Part shown: piece by piece, positions 17,626-27,155 of the stretch
Layout of the letters: every line of letters begins with the position of its first letter
Numbering within the stretch: the stretch's first letter is position 1
Assembly (NCBI GenBank): GCA_902785065.1
Contig: CACZXH010000005.1
Coordinates: 124,001-188,000 of the forward strand
Origin: an uncultured Bacteroidia bacterium
GTDB taxonomy: Bacteria; Bacteroidota; Bacteroidia; Bacteroidales; UBA932
Direction: 5' to 3'
DNA: 64,000 nt
The notes under the pieces: model-generated
Databases searched by the model: none
Told to the model about the DNA's origin: nothing
What the model saw: only the letters and a program-made list of their open reading frames with translations
Translations under genes and position numbers: made by a program

Positions 17626-18582
17626 CTACAGAATTTCTACGGTGTTGAGATCCACCTTGCCGGCGACCACGTCGCCCATGCGGCGGTTGATGATGTCCCG
17701 GAGCACATCGATGTCGATGTTCCAGGAATCCTGCATGTAGTTGCGCACGATGTCGATCTTGGACTCGATCAGGGTGGCGCCGTCCTGGGCGGACGGGTCG
17801 GTCTTGCGGACCTCGGCCGTCTCCTTGGAGGCGGCAGAGATCTGATCGGCCCACCAGGCGGCGTTGTGCGTCACGTACTCGGAGAGCAACTCGGCGAAAT
17901 CCTCGCGGGGCTCGGACTGGGCGTAGGCAGTGATGTAGCCGCGGCCGCGCCAGTAGTCGTCCGTGTCGAAGCAGGCGTCCGCGACATAGGTGGCGGAGGT
18001 AATCTGCTTGAACGAGTCGGAGAACGCCTTGGTCTGGTTCAGGATGTGCGTGAACTCGTGGTGGATGGTCTTGATATAATAGGTGTTCAGGTAGTCGTCC
18101 AGCTCGGCGCCTTCGTAGTACTGGAAGACGAGCGGGAGCTCGTTCACGCCGGCGAGCATGATCTTCTTGCCGGCCTCGGCGGTACCGAGGACGATGCTGC
18201 CGTTGTTGCGGTATTCCCAGGTGCCGATCAGGAAGAACATCTTGGGGAAGTAGGAACGGGTGAAGGTCACGCCGGCGATCTCGTCATACGTGTCGATGCA
18301 CAGGTACTTGACCAGGTGCGCATAGATGACGGACGAATTGACATCGGCCGGGACCGTGTAATAACCCATATCGGACTCGTTCAGCGCGTAGCGGTATTTG
18401 AACTCGATGTTGTAGGGCTTCAGGAAGTTCACCTCCAGCCACCGGTCAAAATCGTTCATTTCCACCGTGGAATCCTTGATCACGCTCTCCGGCTCGATCA
18501 CGTCACGCTGACAGGACGAGGCGGCGAGGGCGGCCAGGACGATGGTGATGCTGTATATCAATTTCTTCATAACTTTCCGCAT
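17626..18582 (-). CDS. Putative zinc-binding metallopeptidase lipoprotein (Mx1 type)
   Basis: 318 residues with a lipoprotein signal ending ASSC (Cys24). The zinc-binding HEFTH (HExxH) lies at 175-179 in TIHHEFTHILNQ, and the conserved downstream acidic segment EPREDFAELLSEYV is a candidate third ligand region. This matches the Bacteroidota Peptidase_Mx1 family encoded between SusD and DUF4302 genes. It is likely surface-exposed and acts on peptides or proteins handled by the SusCD pair, by inference. An alternative ATG four codons downstream (18570) has a slightly better upstream purine stretch. Confidence 0.85.
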   Translation of the reverse strand: MRKVMKKLIYSITIVLAALAASSCQRDVIEPESVIKDSTVEMNDFDRWLEVNFLKPYNIEFKYRYALNESDMGYYTVPADVNSSVIYAHLVKYLCIDTYDEIAGVTFTRSYFPKMFFLIGTWEYRNNGSIVLGTAEAGKKIMLAGVNELPLVFQYYEGAELDDYLNTYYIKTIHHEFTHILNQTKAFSDSFKQITSATYVADACFDTDDYWRGRGYITAYAQSEPREDFAELLSEYVTHNAAWWADQISAASKETAEVRKTDPSAQDGATLIESKIDIVRNYMQDSWNIDIDVLRDIINRRMGDVVAGKVDLNTVEIL

Positions 18583-18588
18583 TAAAGA

Positions 18589-20256
18589 TTAACGGGGATT
18601 CGGCGCGATACCGGCGGTCTGGGTGTCCGGCGGGATCTGCATGGCGCGACGGGGGTCGTCGACCTTCAGCACATCCACGTCACCTTTGAGGATCTTGAAA
18701 CCGGCGTCGTACTGGCCGGCAGCCGGATCCGGCTCGAGGGTACGGCGGGTGATTTCGATGCCGTACCGCTTGACATCCAGCCAGCGGAGACCCTGGGCCG
18801 CATTCTCGATGCGCTTGAACCCGAGCACGCACTGGAGCATGCTTTCGCGGAGCTCGCCTTCACCGCCGATGGAGAACGCCGGGTGGAGGTGCTTCTTGAT
18901 GGTCGGAACCTCGGGCGTCCAGTATTCGACGTTCTTGTAGAACTCGTGGATGAACTCGGGCGTCAGGGTCTCGGAGAAGTACTGCGTCTTGACGAGGTTG
19001 TGCGTCCAGGTGTCCAGGTCGGCGGCCGCTTCGTCATACCGGCCGAGCATGATGTAGGCTTCGGCGCGGCTGAGGAGGGTCTCGTCGGTGGTAAAGGCCG
19101 GATACACCGCATGGGGGTAACCGATACGGGCCACGGGATCGGTGTACTCGAACAGGTACGGGATCTTCCAGAAGGCCATCTGGTCGAAGTTGGAACCGCT
19201 GTACCATTCCGGCGATTCCCAGTACCAGGAAGACACGTTCCGCCAGCCGGTCTCGGTGTTGCCCCAGATGTTCTGCGCATAGTGGATCTCGGTGAAATTC
19301 AGGAAGGAATTGTGGGAGTACTTCGTGTAGCCGGGATAGCCCATGTAATAGCCGAAGGCGGTGTAAGCGGTGAGCAGCATCAGGTTCGCGTCATAGGAGG
19401 ACTTGATGAAGTCGTTGGACTTCACCTCGCGGTCCCTCTCCAGGCCGTTGCGGTACTTCCAGTTGCGGAGCACCTGCGCGGGCTGGGAACCCAGGCACTT
19501 GGTCGCATATTCGGCCGCCAGGTCCCATTTCTCATAGAAGAGGTAGAACCGGCAGGCGAACGCGTAGGCCGCCTTGACGTTGAAGTGGTACTTGGGCACC
19601 TGATAGTAGCTGTCGCTGACATAGCGGAGGGCGATCTGGAGGTCCTGGTCGATCTTCTCGTAGACTTCCGCGACCGTTCCGCGGTCATACTTGGGGTTCA
19701 GCTCCACGGGAACACGGTCGACGTAGGGGACGCCGAGGTCCTTGTCGCTGGTGTTGACGTTGTAGTTCAGGCTGAAGAAGTTGACCAGCATGAAGTGGTT
19801 GTAGGCGCGGCAAAGCAGTGCCTCGGCCATTTCCGCGGTCAGTCCCGCCTTCTCGATGGCGGAGACGGAAAGCTCGCCTTCGCAACCGGCCAGCTTCTCG
19901 ATCGCCTCGAGGGCCTGGTTGGCGTGGTTGATCGCCTCATAGCCGCCTTCCCAGAAATATTTCGGACTGTCGTTTTCGACTTCTGTGACGTCGGCCCAGG
20001 TGTAGCACTGGTCCACGTACCGATCCGTGCCGGGGTTGTCGTCACCCATGTTGTCCACGTTGTCCGACATGTACTCGCTGAAGAACAGGTAGGTTCCGGT
20101 GGAGTAGGCGGAGGTCAGCAGCGCGCGGATTTTCTCCACGGAGTTGATCTCGGCCCGGTTGTCGGGCATCTTGTCCAGGAACTTGTCGCAGGCCGTCAGG
20201 CCGACGAGAGCGATGACGGCGATGGTAGATTTGAGTAAGTTGTTCATTTTCAACAT
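18589..20256 (-). CDS. RagB/SusD family surface lipoprotein
   Basis: 555 residues. A lipoprotein signal ends LTAC (Cys23), then the SusD N terminus CDKFLDKMPDNR and TPR-like helices (LLCRAYNHFMLVNFFS, AYAFACRFYLFYEKWDLAAEYA). SusD proteins are the ligand-binding lids of SusC transporters. No glycan-enzyme genes are near; two peptidases are, so a peptide substrate like that of RagAB is favoured, by inference. I chose the ATG at 20256: GGGAGG lies 8 bases before it, while the two further upstream ATGs overlap that ribosome-binding site. It lies 18 bp from the SusC stop. Confidence 0.93.
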   Translation of the reverse strand: MLKMNNLLKSTIAVIALVGLTACDKFLDKMPDNRAEINSVEKIRALLTSAYSTGTYLFFSEYMSDNVDNMGDDNPGTDRYVDQCYTWADVTEVENDSPKYFWEGGYEAINHANQALEAIEKLAGCEGELSVSAIEKAGLTAEMAEALLCRAYNHFMLVNFFSLNYNVNTSDKDLGVPYVDRVPVELNPKYDRGTVAEVYEKIDQDLQIALRYVSDSYYQVPKYHFNVKAAYAFACRFYLFYEKWDLAAEYATKCLGSQPAQVLRNWKYRNGLERDREVKSNDFIKSSYDANLMLLTAYTAFGYYMGYPGYTKYSHNSFLNFTEIHYAQNIWGNTETGWRNVSSWYWESPEWYSGSNFDQMAFWKIPYLFEYTDPVARIGYPHAVYPAFTTDETLLSRAEAYIMLGRYDEAAADLDTWTHNLVKTQYFSETLTPEFIHEFYKNVEYWTPEVPTIKKHLHPAFSIGGEGELRESMLQCVLGFKRIENAAQGLRWLDVKRYGIEITRRTLEPDPAAGQYDAGFKILKGDVDVLKVDDPRRAMQIPPDTQTAGIAPNPR

Positions 20257-20274
20257 AGTCATTCCTCCCATTCA

Positions 20275-23200
20275 TTAAAGGCCGATCCGGAGGGTGAAGG
20301 TGAACTGCTTCGCGAGCGGAACAGCCACACCGCCGGTGTTGTAGAATTCAGGATCCTGGCCGTTCAGCTTCTTGTCGGCATACAGGAGGAAGAGGTTGGT
20401 CGCCTGGACCTTGAGACCGAGGTTGCCGAGCTTCATCTTCTCGACGATCCGTTTCGGGAAATCATAGGAGAGGGAAAGCTCCTTGAGCCGGACGAAGTCG
20501 CCGCGGGCGATGCGGGCGTCGGAATAGTTGTAGGCGTTGTACGCGTAGCTCAGGTACGAGCCGGCGTTGGAATAGATGCGGTTCTGCCAGTAGCTGGCAA
20601 TGACCGGAATGTTGGTCTTCTCCTCGTCACCGGGGATGGTCCAGCGGTTCTTGAATTCGCGCGGCATCGAGTTGAGGTCGTCGTACGAACTGCGGAACAC
20701 GGGATCCAGACGGATCACGTTGCCGAAGGAATAGGTGATGTAGGCGTTGAGCCGGAAGCCCTTCCAGGAGAAGATGTTGCCCAGGGAACCGACGTCGGTG
20801 GGATCCACGCTGCCGGAATAGAGCAGGTTCTCCTTCAGGAGGTCCTTGTCACGCTCCTGGAAGTACACGCCGGCCACGGTGGGTTCGCCCGCTTCGCTGA
20901 TGAAAGTGGGGAGACCTTCCGAGTTCAGGCCGGTGAACTGGTAGGAGAACAGGCTCCGGACGGGATAGCCCTCGAAGGCGAAACCGGTGCCGGAGATCAG
21001 GTCGAACGCGCGGACCTGGCTTTCCAGCTGGGTAACCTGGTTCTTCGTGTGGGAATAGATGAAGTTGGTCGTCCAGGAGAAATCCTTGGTCTGGATGTTC
21101 TTGGTCGTCAGGGAGATCTCGAAACCGTTGGAGGCCATCGAAGCGACATTGCCCAGGCGGACGCCGTACACGGTCGTGACGGGGCCGATCAGGTCGTAGT
21201 TGTTACGCTTGTACCAGTCGAAGGTGAGGTTGATCCGGTTGTCGAAGAAACCGGCCTCGAAACCGAGGTTCAGCTCGTGCTTCTTCTCGTAGGTGAGGGA
21301 CTGGTTGGCCATGTCGGAGATGTACAGGGAAGACTCCTTGTCATCGGCGAACGGACGCCAGGGGTTCGTGGAACCGATGACCACTTCGGCGTTCGTGACG
21401 CTCGGGCGGTCGCCGGTCAGGGAATAGGAACCCTTGAGGCTCAGGTGGGTGATCGTCGGGTACAGGGACTTCATCCAGTTCTCCTCGTGCATGTTCCAGG
21501 CGGCGGAGACGTTCCACGTCGGCAGCCAGCGGGCGGTGCGGGCCTTGCCCAGACCGTTCGTACCCTCGTAGCGGTAGGTGCCGTTGAGGGTGTAGCGGCC
21601 CTTGTAGGAATAGGTGCCGTTCGCGAAGAAAGCGACGCTGCGGCTGCTGGTGTTGGAGATCGTGAAGTACTGGGTGTTCTCCTCGGAACCCTGCTTGAAC
21701 ACGTGCCAGTCGTAGTTGGCGATCTCGCCGAAATCGTACTGCATGCCCCAGCCGCGGAACCAGATGCTGTGACGGTCGATGTTGTTGACCTCGGCGCCGC
21801 CGAACAGGTTCACGATGTGGTCATTGAAGAACGTGTTGTTGTAGGTGGCCGTGGTACGGATGTCCCAGCTGTCCATGCTGTTGTCCGAACGCTCGTAGAT
21901 ACCGCCCACGGGGAGGACCGTCACCGGGAGGGCGTACGGGTTCTCCGGGTCCGTGTACAGGAACGGGTTGACGTCACGGATGGAGGCGGTGGACATCTCG
22001 CGGTAGGCGAGGGCCTGGTTGGCTGCATCCTTGATGTAGTGCTCCTGGGAGGTGGTGGTGGCCTTGTAGGCGGCCAGGGCGCTCAGGTCCAGGTGCGCGA
22101 ACGGCTTGTACTTCAGTTCGCCCTGCACGCGGAGGTCATGGACCTTCAGGTCGATGTAGTTGTTGTCGAGCTCGTGCAGGATGTTGAACTTCGCATAGTT
22201 GCGGGTGTAGAACTCATCCGGGTCCAAAGCGCGGGAAGTGTTCAGCGCGTAGGAGTACGGGTTGATGTCGAAGTCACGTTTCACCTCGCCGGAGACCACG
22301 TCCATTTCACTGTTGATGGTACCGGGCGCACGCTGGTTGCGGTAGGAGGCGTTGCTGATGAGGTTCGCCGTCAGCTTGTCGGAGAGCTTGTAGGTGACGT
22401 TCAGGTTGCCGGTGTAACGGCTGACCGAACTCTGCTTGGTCCAACCCGGATCGCCGAGGGCGGACAGGGAGGCGTAGTAGGTACCCTTGCCGGAACCGCC
22501 GGAAACGCTCACCGAGTGGTTGTGCTGGATCGTGTGGTTGAACAGGATGTCGAACCAGTCCGTGTTGCGGAACTCGGCGGCGCGGAGGTAGGCGTTTCTC
22601 GCCGCCTCGGTGTTCGCGAGGCCGAAGGAGCCGCTGGATTCGTCATACTGGGTGATCAGCTGGTACATCTTGCCGTAGATACCGCTGTTGCTGGCGTTGG
22701 CCGTCTCGGCGTAGTTCAGGTAACCCTTCTGCTGGAGCTCCTGGTAGATTTCCATCTGGTCCTGGGAGTTCATGATGTTGAAGGTGTTGTAGCTGGGCTT
22801 GAGCCGATAGGTGTATTCGCCGGTGTAGCTGATCTTGCTGGATCCGGAGGTACCCTTCTTGGTCGTGATGACGATAACGCCCGCCATGGCGCGCGCACCG
22901 TAAATGGAAGTGGCGGAACCGTCCTTGAGGATGTCGAAGCTCTCGATATCGTCGGAGTTCAGGCCGGCGATGGCCGAGGAGATCAGGGTGTTGGCGTCAC
23001 CGGACGACAAGTCGTCCGCGCTCACGTCCACGACATCTTCCATGATCACGCCGTCCACGACCCACAGGGGCTTGGAGGAACCGTAGATGGAGGTGGCGCC
23101 GCGGACGCGGATCTTCGGGGCGGTACCGAACGTACCGGAGACGTTCTGCACGGACACGCCGGCCGCACGTCCCTCGAGGGAGCGGGAGATATCCGCCATA

Positions 23201-23604
23201 CCGCTGATGTTCGCTTCCTTGGCATCCACCTTCACGGCGGAACCGGTGTTCATGCGGCGGTCCACCGTGTACATACCGTTCACGACCGCACCTTCCAGGA
23301 TTTCGGCATCGTCCTCGAGGACGATCTTCATGTTGGGTGTGATCGCGACACGGGCATCTTTCGCGCCCATGAAGGACGCGACGACGTACTGGGCGCTTTC
23401 GGGAACGTTCTTGATCTCGAAGTTACCGTCCAGGTCCGTGATGCCGCCGAGTTTCGTGCCCTCAACGGACACGTAGCAGCCCGGGACCGGGGCCCCGTCC
23501 GCGGCGGCGGTCACATTGCCCCGGACCGTACGGTTCTGGGCCAGTGCGACCAACGCCGTGAACGCAAGCGCCAGTAGCGTGAGAATATATCTCAATTTAT
23601 TCAT
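20275..23604 (-). CDS. SusC/RagA family TonB-linked outer-membrane transporter
   Basis: 1109 residues. Signal peptide ending ALAQ (residues 20-23), a carboxypeptidase-regulatory-like domain (about 25-105: RTVRGNVTAAADGAPVPG ... GITDLDGNFEI), a TonB plug with the SusC signature KIRVRGATSIYGSSKPLWVVDG and DIESFDILKDGSATSIYGARAMAGVIV, then a 22-strand barrel ending in aromatic TFTLRIGL. It imports large ligands captured with the following SusD-like protein, powered by TonB. No extracytoplasmic sigma/anti-sigma pair or hybrid two-component regulator is nearby, so regulation is not evident. Confidence 0.95.
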   Translation of the reverse strand: MNKLRYILTLLALAFTALVALAQNRTVRGNVTAAADGAPVPGCYVSVEGTKLGGITDLDGNFEIKNVPESAQYVVASFMGAKDARVAITPNMKIVLEDDAEILEGAVVNGMYTVDRRMNTGSAVKVDAKEANISGMADISRSLEGRAAGVSVQNVSGTFGTAPKIRVRGATSIYGSSKPLWVVDGVIMEDVVDVSADDLSSGDANTLISSAIAGLNSDDIESFDILKDGSATSIYGARAMAGVIVITTKKGTSGSSKISYTGEYTYRLKPSYNTFNIMNSQDQMEIYQELQQKGYLNYAETANASNSGIYGKMYQLITQYDESSGSFGLANTEAARNAYLRAAEFRNTDWFDILFNHTIQHNHSVSVSGGSGKGTYYASLSALGDPGWTKQSSVSRYTGNLNVTYKLSDKLTANLISNASYRNQRAPGTINSEMDVVSGEVKRDFDINPYSYALNTSRALDPDEFYTRNYAKFNILHELDNNYIDLKVHDLRVQGELKYKPFAHLDLSALAAYKATTTSQEHYIKDAANQALAYREMSTASIRDVNPFLYTDPENPYALPVTVLPVGGIYERSDNSMDSWDIRTTATYNNTFFNDHIVNLFGGAEVNNIDRHSIWFRGWGMQYDFGEIANYDWHVFKQGSEENTQYFTISNTSSRSVAFFANGTYSYKGRYTLNGTYRYEGTNGLGKARTARWLPTWNVSAAWNMHEENWMKSLYPTITHLSLKGSYSLTGDRPSVTNAEVVIGSTNPWRPFADDKESSLYISDMANQSLTYEKKHELNLGFEAGFFDNRINLTFDWYKRNNYDLIGPVTTVYGVRLGNVASMASNGFEISLTTKNIQTKDFSWTTNFIYSHTKNQVTQLESQVRAFDLISGTGFAFEGYPVRSLFSYQFTGLNSEGLPTFISEAGEPTVAGVYFQERDKDLLKENLLYSGSVDPTDVGSLGNIFSWKGFRLNAYITYSFGNVIRLDPVFRSSYDDLNSMPREFKNRWTIPGDEEKTNIPVIASYWQNRIYSNAGSYLSYAYNAYNYSDARIARGDFVRLKELSLSYDFPKRIVEKMKLGNLGLKVQATNLFLLYADKKLNGQDPEFYNTGGVAVPLAKQFTFTLRIGL

Positions 23605-23634
23605 AAACTATTCGATAGGGTATAAGCGATCGGC

Positions 23635-26600
23635 TTAGAACTTGACGGCTTTCTCGAAGGGGTTTCCGCTCTTGCGGGCGGACTTGGGATCATTCTGCTT
23701 GGCAGCCGGCTTGGCGGCCTTGGTGGCCGGAAGGATCTGCAGGCTGTTGAGCGCTTTCACGGGACCGGCATACAGGGCACCGGTGCCCTTGACGCTGCTG
23801 GTGGCGGCGCCCGGGTTCGGATTCACGGAAGAAGAGGCGGCCTTGGCCATCGTCGTCGGCATCATGATCACCTTGGGATCATTGCTGACATTGTACAATT
23901 TGCCGGTGGTCGTGTCTTCAGCGATGATGAGCAGCTGAACGATGTTCTCATGGTAGGTCGTACCTCCATAGACAGCGTCAAATACCGCACCCGTCAGGCT
24001 GGCACTGGTACCTGCTTCGTTCAAGGTAGCCGTCGCGAGCAATCCGTCGTTGTTCGGGTCGCCATCCACGAGGTAGCCCTCGCCGTCGTCGTCCTTGCCG
24101 TACAGGTAGATCACATACGGATCCTGCTGGCCGACTGTCTGGAAGAAGAATTCCATCTTGCCATCCTTGAAACGAGTTTCGAAGTCGTAGCCATCCAAGT
24201 TCGAGACGGTGTAGGTCTTGTTCAGGATACTCTGGCTGACCGTCAGCGTGAGATCACCCACCGTCCAGGAACCCAGCCACTTGGTGTAGTTGGGATCCGC
24301 TTCCTGCGAATTCTTGGAGAGCGTTCCGGGCATCTTGGTGGATTTATTGTAGCTGAGAGACAAGTCTTCTCCCGGGACATAGCCAATGTAGGCCAATCCC
24401 TCCAGCGGGCCATAGCTATCGTTGCTGGGAACGACTTCCACAGTACCGTCCTTGCAGAGATAGGCGGTCAGGATGAGCGGGTCAAGCATATACTCGGCAT
24501 TGTCATTTGCTTTGCCGGCCGAGTTGTACCAGACGGCGGTCAGGTGGTCGACGATGTGGTAACCGGAATAGTCGAACTCGCCCAGCGCCTGGCAGGAGAG
24601 GGTGAACGTGCCGTTCTCGGCATCGTACACGGCCTCCGGGTACACACCGCCCATCGGCTCAGTCTTGCTGATGCCTTCGATGGTGTAGGTGCTGCCATTC
24701 ACTTTCTCCTTAATGGTCCAAACCTCGGAGCCGCTGGCGCCGGTGTAGGTCCATTCACCCAGGAAGTCTTCGTAGGCGGCCTTGGTATACGGGCTTTCTT
24801 TCTCGAAGGCGGTTACGGCATACTTGCCGCTGAGGCGGCCTTCTGAATCCAGGCCCACGGCGAGGATGTAGAACTTACCGTAGCCGAAGTCCTTGTAGGA
24901 CTCTTCCGCGGATTCGGTGTGCGCGAACGCGTCGAAGATGAAATCATACGGATAGCCGCGGACATAAGAATAGTAGAACAAATCGTAGAGGAAATCGTCG
25001 GACGTCTTGTATGCGGCTCCTGCGACGAATTCTTCCAGGCTGGGATACTCGGCGGCAACTTCCTCCTTGACGACGGTAAGCATGTAGTAACTGCCGTCGG
25101 TCGGGTTTGCCACCTCGTTGCCGATAAGCTCGGGATAGCCGGGCTCGGTGGAAGTCATGCCGCCATAGTACGGCTTCCAGCCGGTTTCCTCGGCGAACAC
25201 GATCTCGCGGATGTCGGTCAGGACCGTGACGATGTCTTCCTTCTCGCCATACGCGTAGTCGACGGCCTTGACCCAGCCGCTCATCGCAACGAACTTGCCC
25301 ACCAGGGCGCTCAGATCCTGCGTCGGATTCTCAATCACGAACTGCTGGGGCTCCTCAAGACCGGTCACGTAGTACACGCCTTCATTCTCGGACACATAGC
25401 CGTTGTTGGCCGTGTAGAAGTAGGTGAAGCCATTGGAGCCGATTCCATAATAATAGTAGTAGTCGGTCTTGTTTACCTCGGCCGGCGTGGCCTCAGTGTT
25501 CACCTTCACCTCAGTGGGTTCGACATAGCCGAGACCCAGGTTATCGGTCTTCTTGGTACCGGTGATGTCGATCACGGTGCCCGGGGTGCCGGTATAGCCG
25601 GCGACATAGGAGAAGGCTTCGCCATCGGTGATGATGGTGCTGGCCTTGGACGCGGCGACAACCGTCACGGCGTTGACCAGGACCGGCTTGTCGTCCGGGA
25701 GGGCGACGACAGAGGCGAGGTCGGTAGCGGCCTCGGGATGGGCATACTGGAGGACTTCGATTTCCTTGGCGGTGTTACCGCCCTCGTCGAGCACCTCGAG
25801 GGTGGCGGTGCGGTAGGAGCCGGTCTCGTTCTTGGCGACAGTGATCGTCAGGAAGTCTTCGTGGACGCGGGTGGCGGGAGCGACGGTGATCCATTCCCGG
25901 GCCGCCTGGGGGATATAGACCTCATAGGCCATGTTGGTACGGACGGTGAGGGCAAGCTCGCCGCCTTCCCATTCGATGTCGTGGGTCTCGATAATGGCTT
26001 CGAGGACGCCGCCCTCGAACTTGAGGGTGCGGATGTCAGCCTTGCCCTTGTGGTTGGCTGCATAGACGGTGACCTTGGCGGACTCGCTCTCGGTAGCGGT
26101 GACCTTCAGGACGCCGGAAGCGTTGTCGGCGGGAACGACCTCGGCCGTCCAGTCACCGACGATGCCGATCACGTCGACATCAATCTCATCGGAAGCGTTG
26201 ACACCGGCGATGGTGTAGGGGAAGGAAGCGGTCTGGCCGGCCTTGACGCCATTATTCTCGATGGTCGTGAAGGTGAGGGTAAAGGCCTTCTCCTTGGGGA
26301 TCTGGACCTCGGTCGCGCCGACTACGAGGACGATGTAGTCATCGGTCTCCTTGTCCGGGTCGATGTAGGCGGAGTAGTCGGTGTCGCTGGTGAGGCCGAG
26401 GGTTTTCCAGGTCTCGCCATTGTCATAGGATACCACCCAGTGACCGTCGAGGATGCCGAACTGCGGGGTGATGCCGTCCACGCCGTCCACGCCGTCCACA
26501 CCGTCTTTGCCATTGTTGCCGGTGACGGGGATGGGCTTGCCGGCGTTGTCCTTCAGGATCGCGCCGTTCACGGTCCAGACATACACTCCGTCCACGAGGG

Positions 26601-27003
26601 TGATGCCGATGACGGGCGTCTGGCCGTCGACACCGTCCTTACCGTCCTTACCATTGGTTCCATTGATACCATCGATACCGTCGACACCGTCGCGGCCGTT
26701 CTGGCCGTCCTTGCCGTTCCGGAGGGTGGCGGTGGTCCCGTCGGAGAAGGAAATCACGTAACCGCTCTCGGTTTCCACCACGGCGGTGACGGTAATGTTG
26801 TCTTGAATGGCGCGGACCAGAGCCTGGAGACCAGGAATGTCCTTCTCATTGAGCTGCTTGACAGCCTCTTCGAGAACGCTGACGCGATTCTCGATGCCAT
26901 CCAGGCGCGAACTGACCTTGTCGAGCTCGCTCTGTTTGGCGCATCCGATCACGGCAAGCGCAGTGAGCGCAACCGCGATGATCGACTTAACAGATTTTCT
27001 CAT
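23635..27003 (-). CDS. DUF4988/collagen-like/BACON surface lipoprotein
   Basis: 1122 residues. A lipoprotein signal ends VIGC (Cys21). Then a coiled coil of the DUF4988 type (23-60), a small beta domain, and two runs of collagen-like Gly-X-Y triplets (97-128 and 162-179, rich in GKD, GVD, GID). A BACON-like domain (about 310-430), an OB-like beta region and two C-terminal modules follow; the modules start YEDFLGEW and YTKWLGSW and end MPGTLSK and MPTTMAK. The tail is Lys-rich (ATKAAKPAAKQND onward). Together these suggest a trimeric surface fibre or binding protein; ligand unknown. It is the first gene of the long operon, 30 bp before SusC. Confidence 0.78.
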   Translation of the reverse strand: MRKSVKSIIAVALTALAVIGCAKQSELDKVSSRLDGIENRVSVLEEAVKQLNEKDIPGLQALVRAIQDNITVTAVVETESGYVISFSDGTTATLRNGKDGQNGRDGVDGIDGINGTNGKDGKDGVDGQTPVIGITLVDGVYVWTVNGAILKDNAGKPIPVTGNNGKDGVDGVDGVDGITPQFGILDGHWVVSYDNGETWKTLGLTSDTDYSAYIDPDKETDDYIVLVVGATEVQIPKEKAFTLTFTTIENNGVKAGQTASFPYTIAGVNASDEIDVDVIGIVGDWTAEVVPADNASGVLKVTATESESAKVTVYAANHKGKADIRTLKFEGGVLEAIIETHDIEWEGGELALTVRTNMAYEVYIPQAAREWITVAPATRVHEDFLTITVAKNETGSYRTATLEVLDEGGNTAKEIEVLQYAHPEAATDLASVVALPDDKPVLVNAVTVVAASKASTIITDGEAFSYVAGYTGTPGTVIDITGTKKTDNLGLGYVEPTEVKVNTEATPAEVNKTDYYYYYGIGSNGFTYFYTANNGYVSENEGVYYVTGLEEPQQFVIENPTQDLSALVGKFVAMSGWVKAVDYAYGEKEDIVTVLTDIREIVFAEETGWKPYYGGMTSTEPGYPELIGNEVANPTDGSYYMLTVVKEEVAAEYPSLEEFVAGAAYKTSDDFLYDLFYYSYVRGYPYDFIFDAFAHTESAEESYKDFGYGKFYILAVGLDSEGRLSGKYAVTAFEKESPYTKAAYEDFLGEWTYTGASGSEVWTIKEKVNGSTYTIEGISKTEPMGGVYPEAVYDAENGTFTLSCQALGEFDYSGYHIVDHLTAVWYNSAGKANDNAEYMLDPLILTAYLCKDGTVEVVPSNDSYGPLEGLAYIGYVPGEDLSLSYNKSTKMPGTLSKNSQEADPNYTKWLGSWTVGDLTLTVSQSILNKTYTVSNLDGYDFETRFKDGKMEFFFQTVGQQDPYVIYLYGKDDDGEGYLVDGDPNNDGLLATATLNEAGTSASLTGAVFDAVYGGTTYHENIVQLLIIAEDTTTGKLYNVSNDPKVIMMPTTMAKAASSSVNPNPGAATSSVKGTGALYAGPVKALNSLQILPATKAAKPAAKQNDPKSARKSGNPFEKAVKF

Positions 27004-27068
27004 AAGATGATAGATTAATAAAAACTATAGTTGAAATATTGTCGTTCACATTTGGGTGCAATAGGTGG

Positions 27069-27076
27069 CAAAGTTA
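27069..27076 (-). promoter_or_regulatory. -7 element for the SusCD/protease operon
   Basis: TAACTTTG on the minus strand, about 66 bases upstream of the first gene of the operon, in an AT-rich stretch (27060-27120). The leader would be around 60 bases. No TTG at the proper -33 spacing was found. Confidence 0.5.
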
Positions 27077-27155
27077 GAAAAAATTTTCAAAAACCGTTAA
27101 AAAATCCACCAAATCATCTAGATTTGATGGAGATGTGTGGAAAGAGGGTGGATTC

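Noticed and set aside
26470-26520. 9-bp periodic DNA as a CRISPR or satellite array
   Set aside because: The period comes from Gly-Val-Asp codons of the collagen-like segment; there are no spacers.
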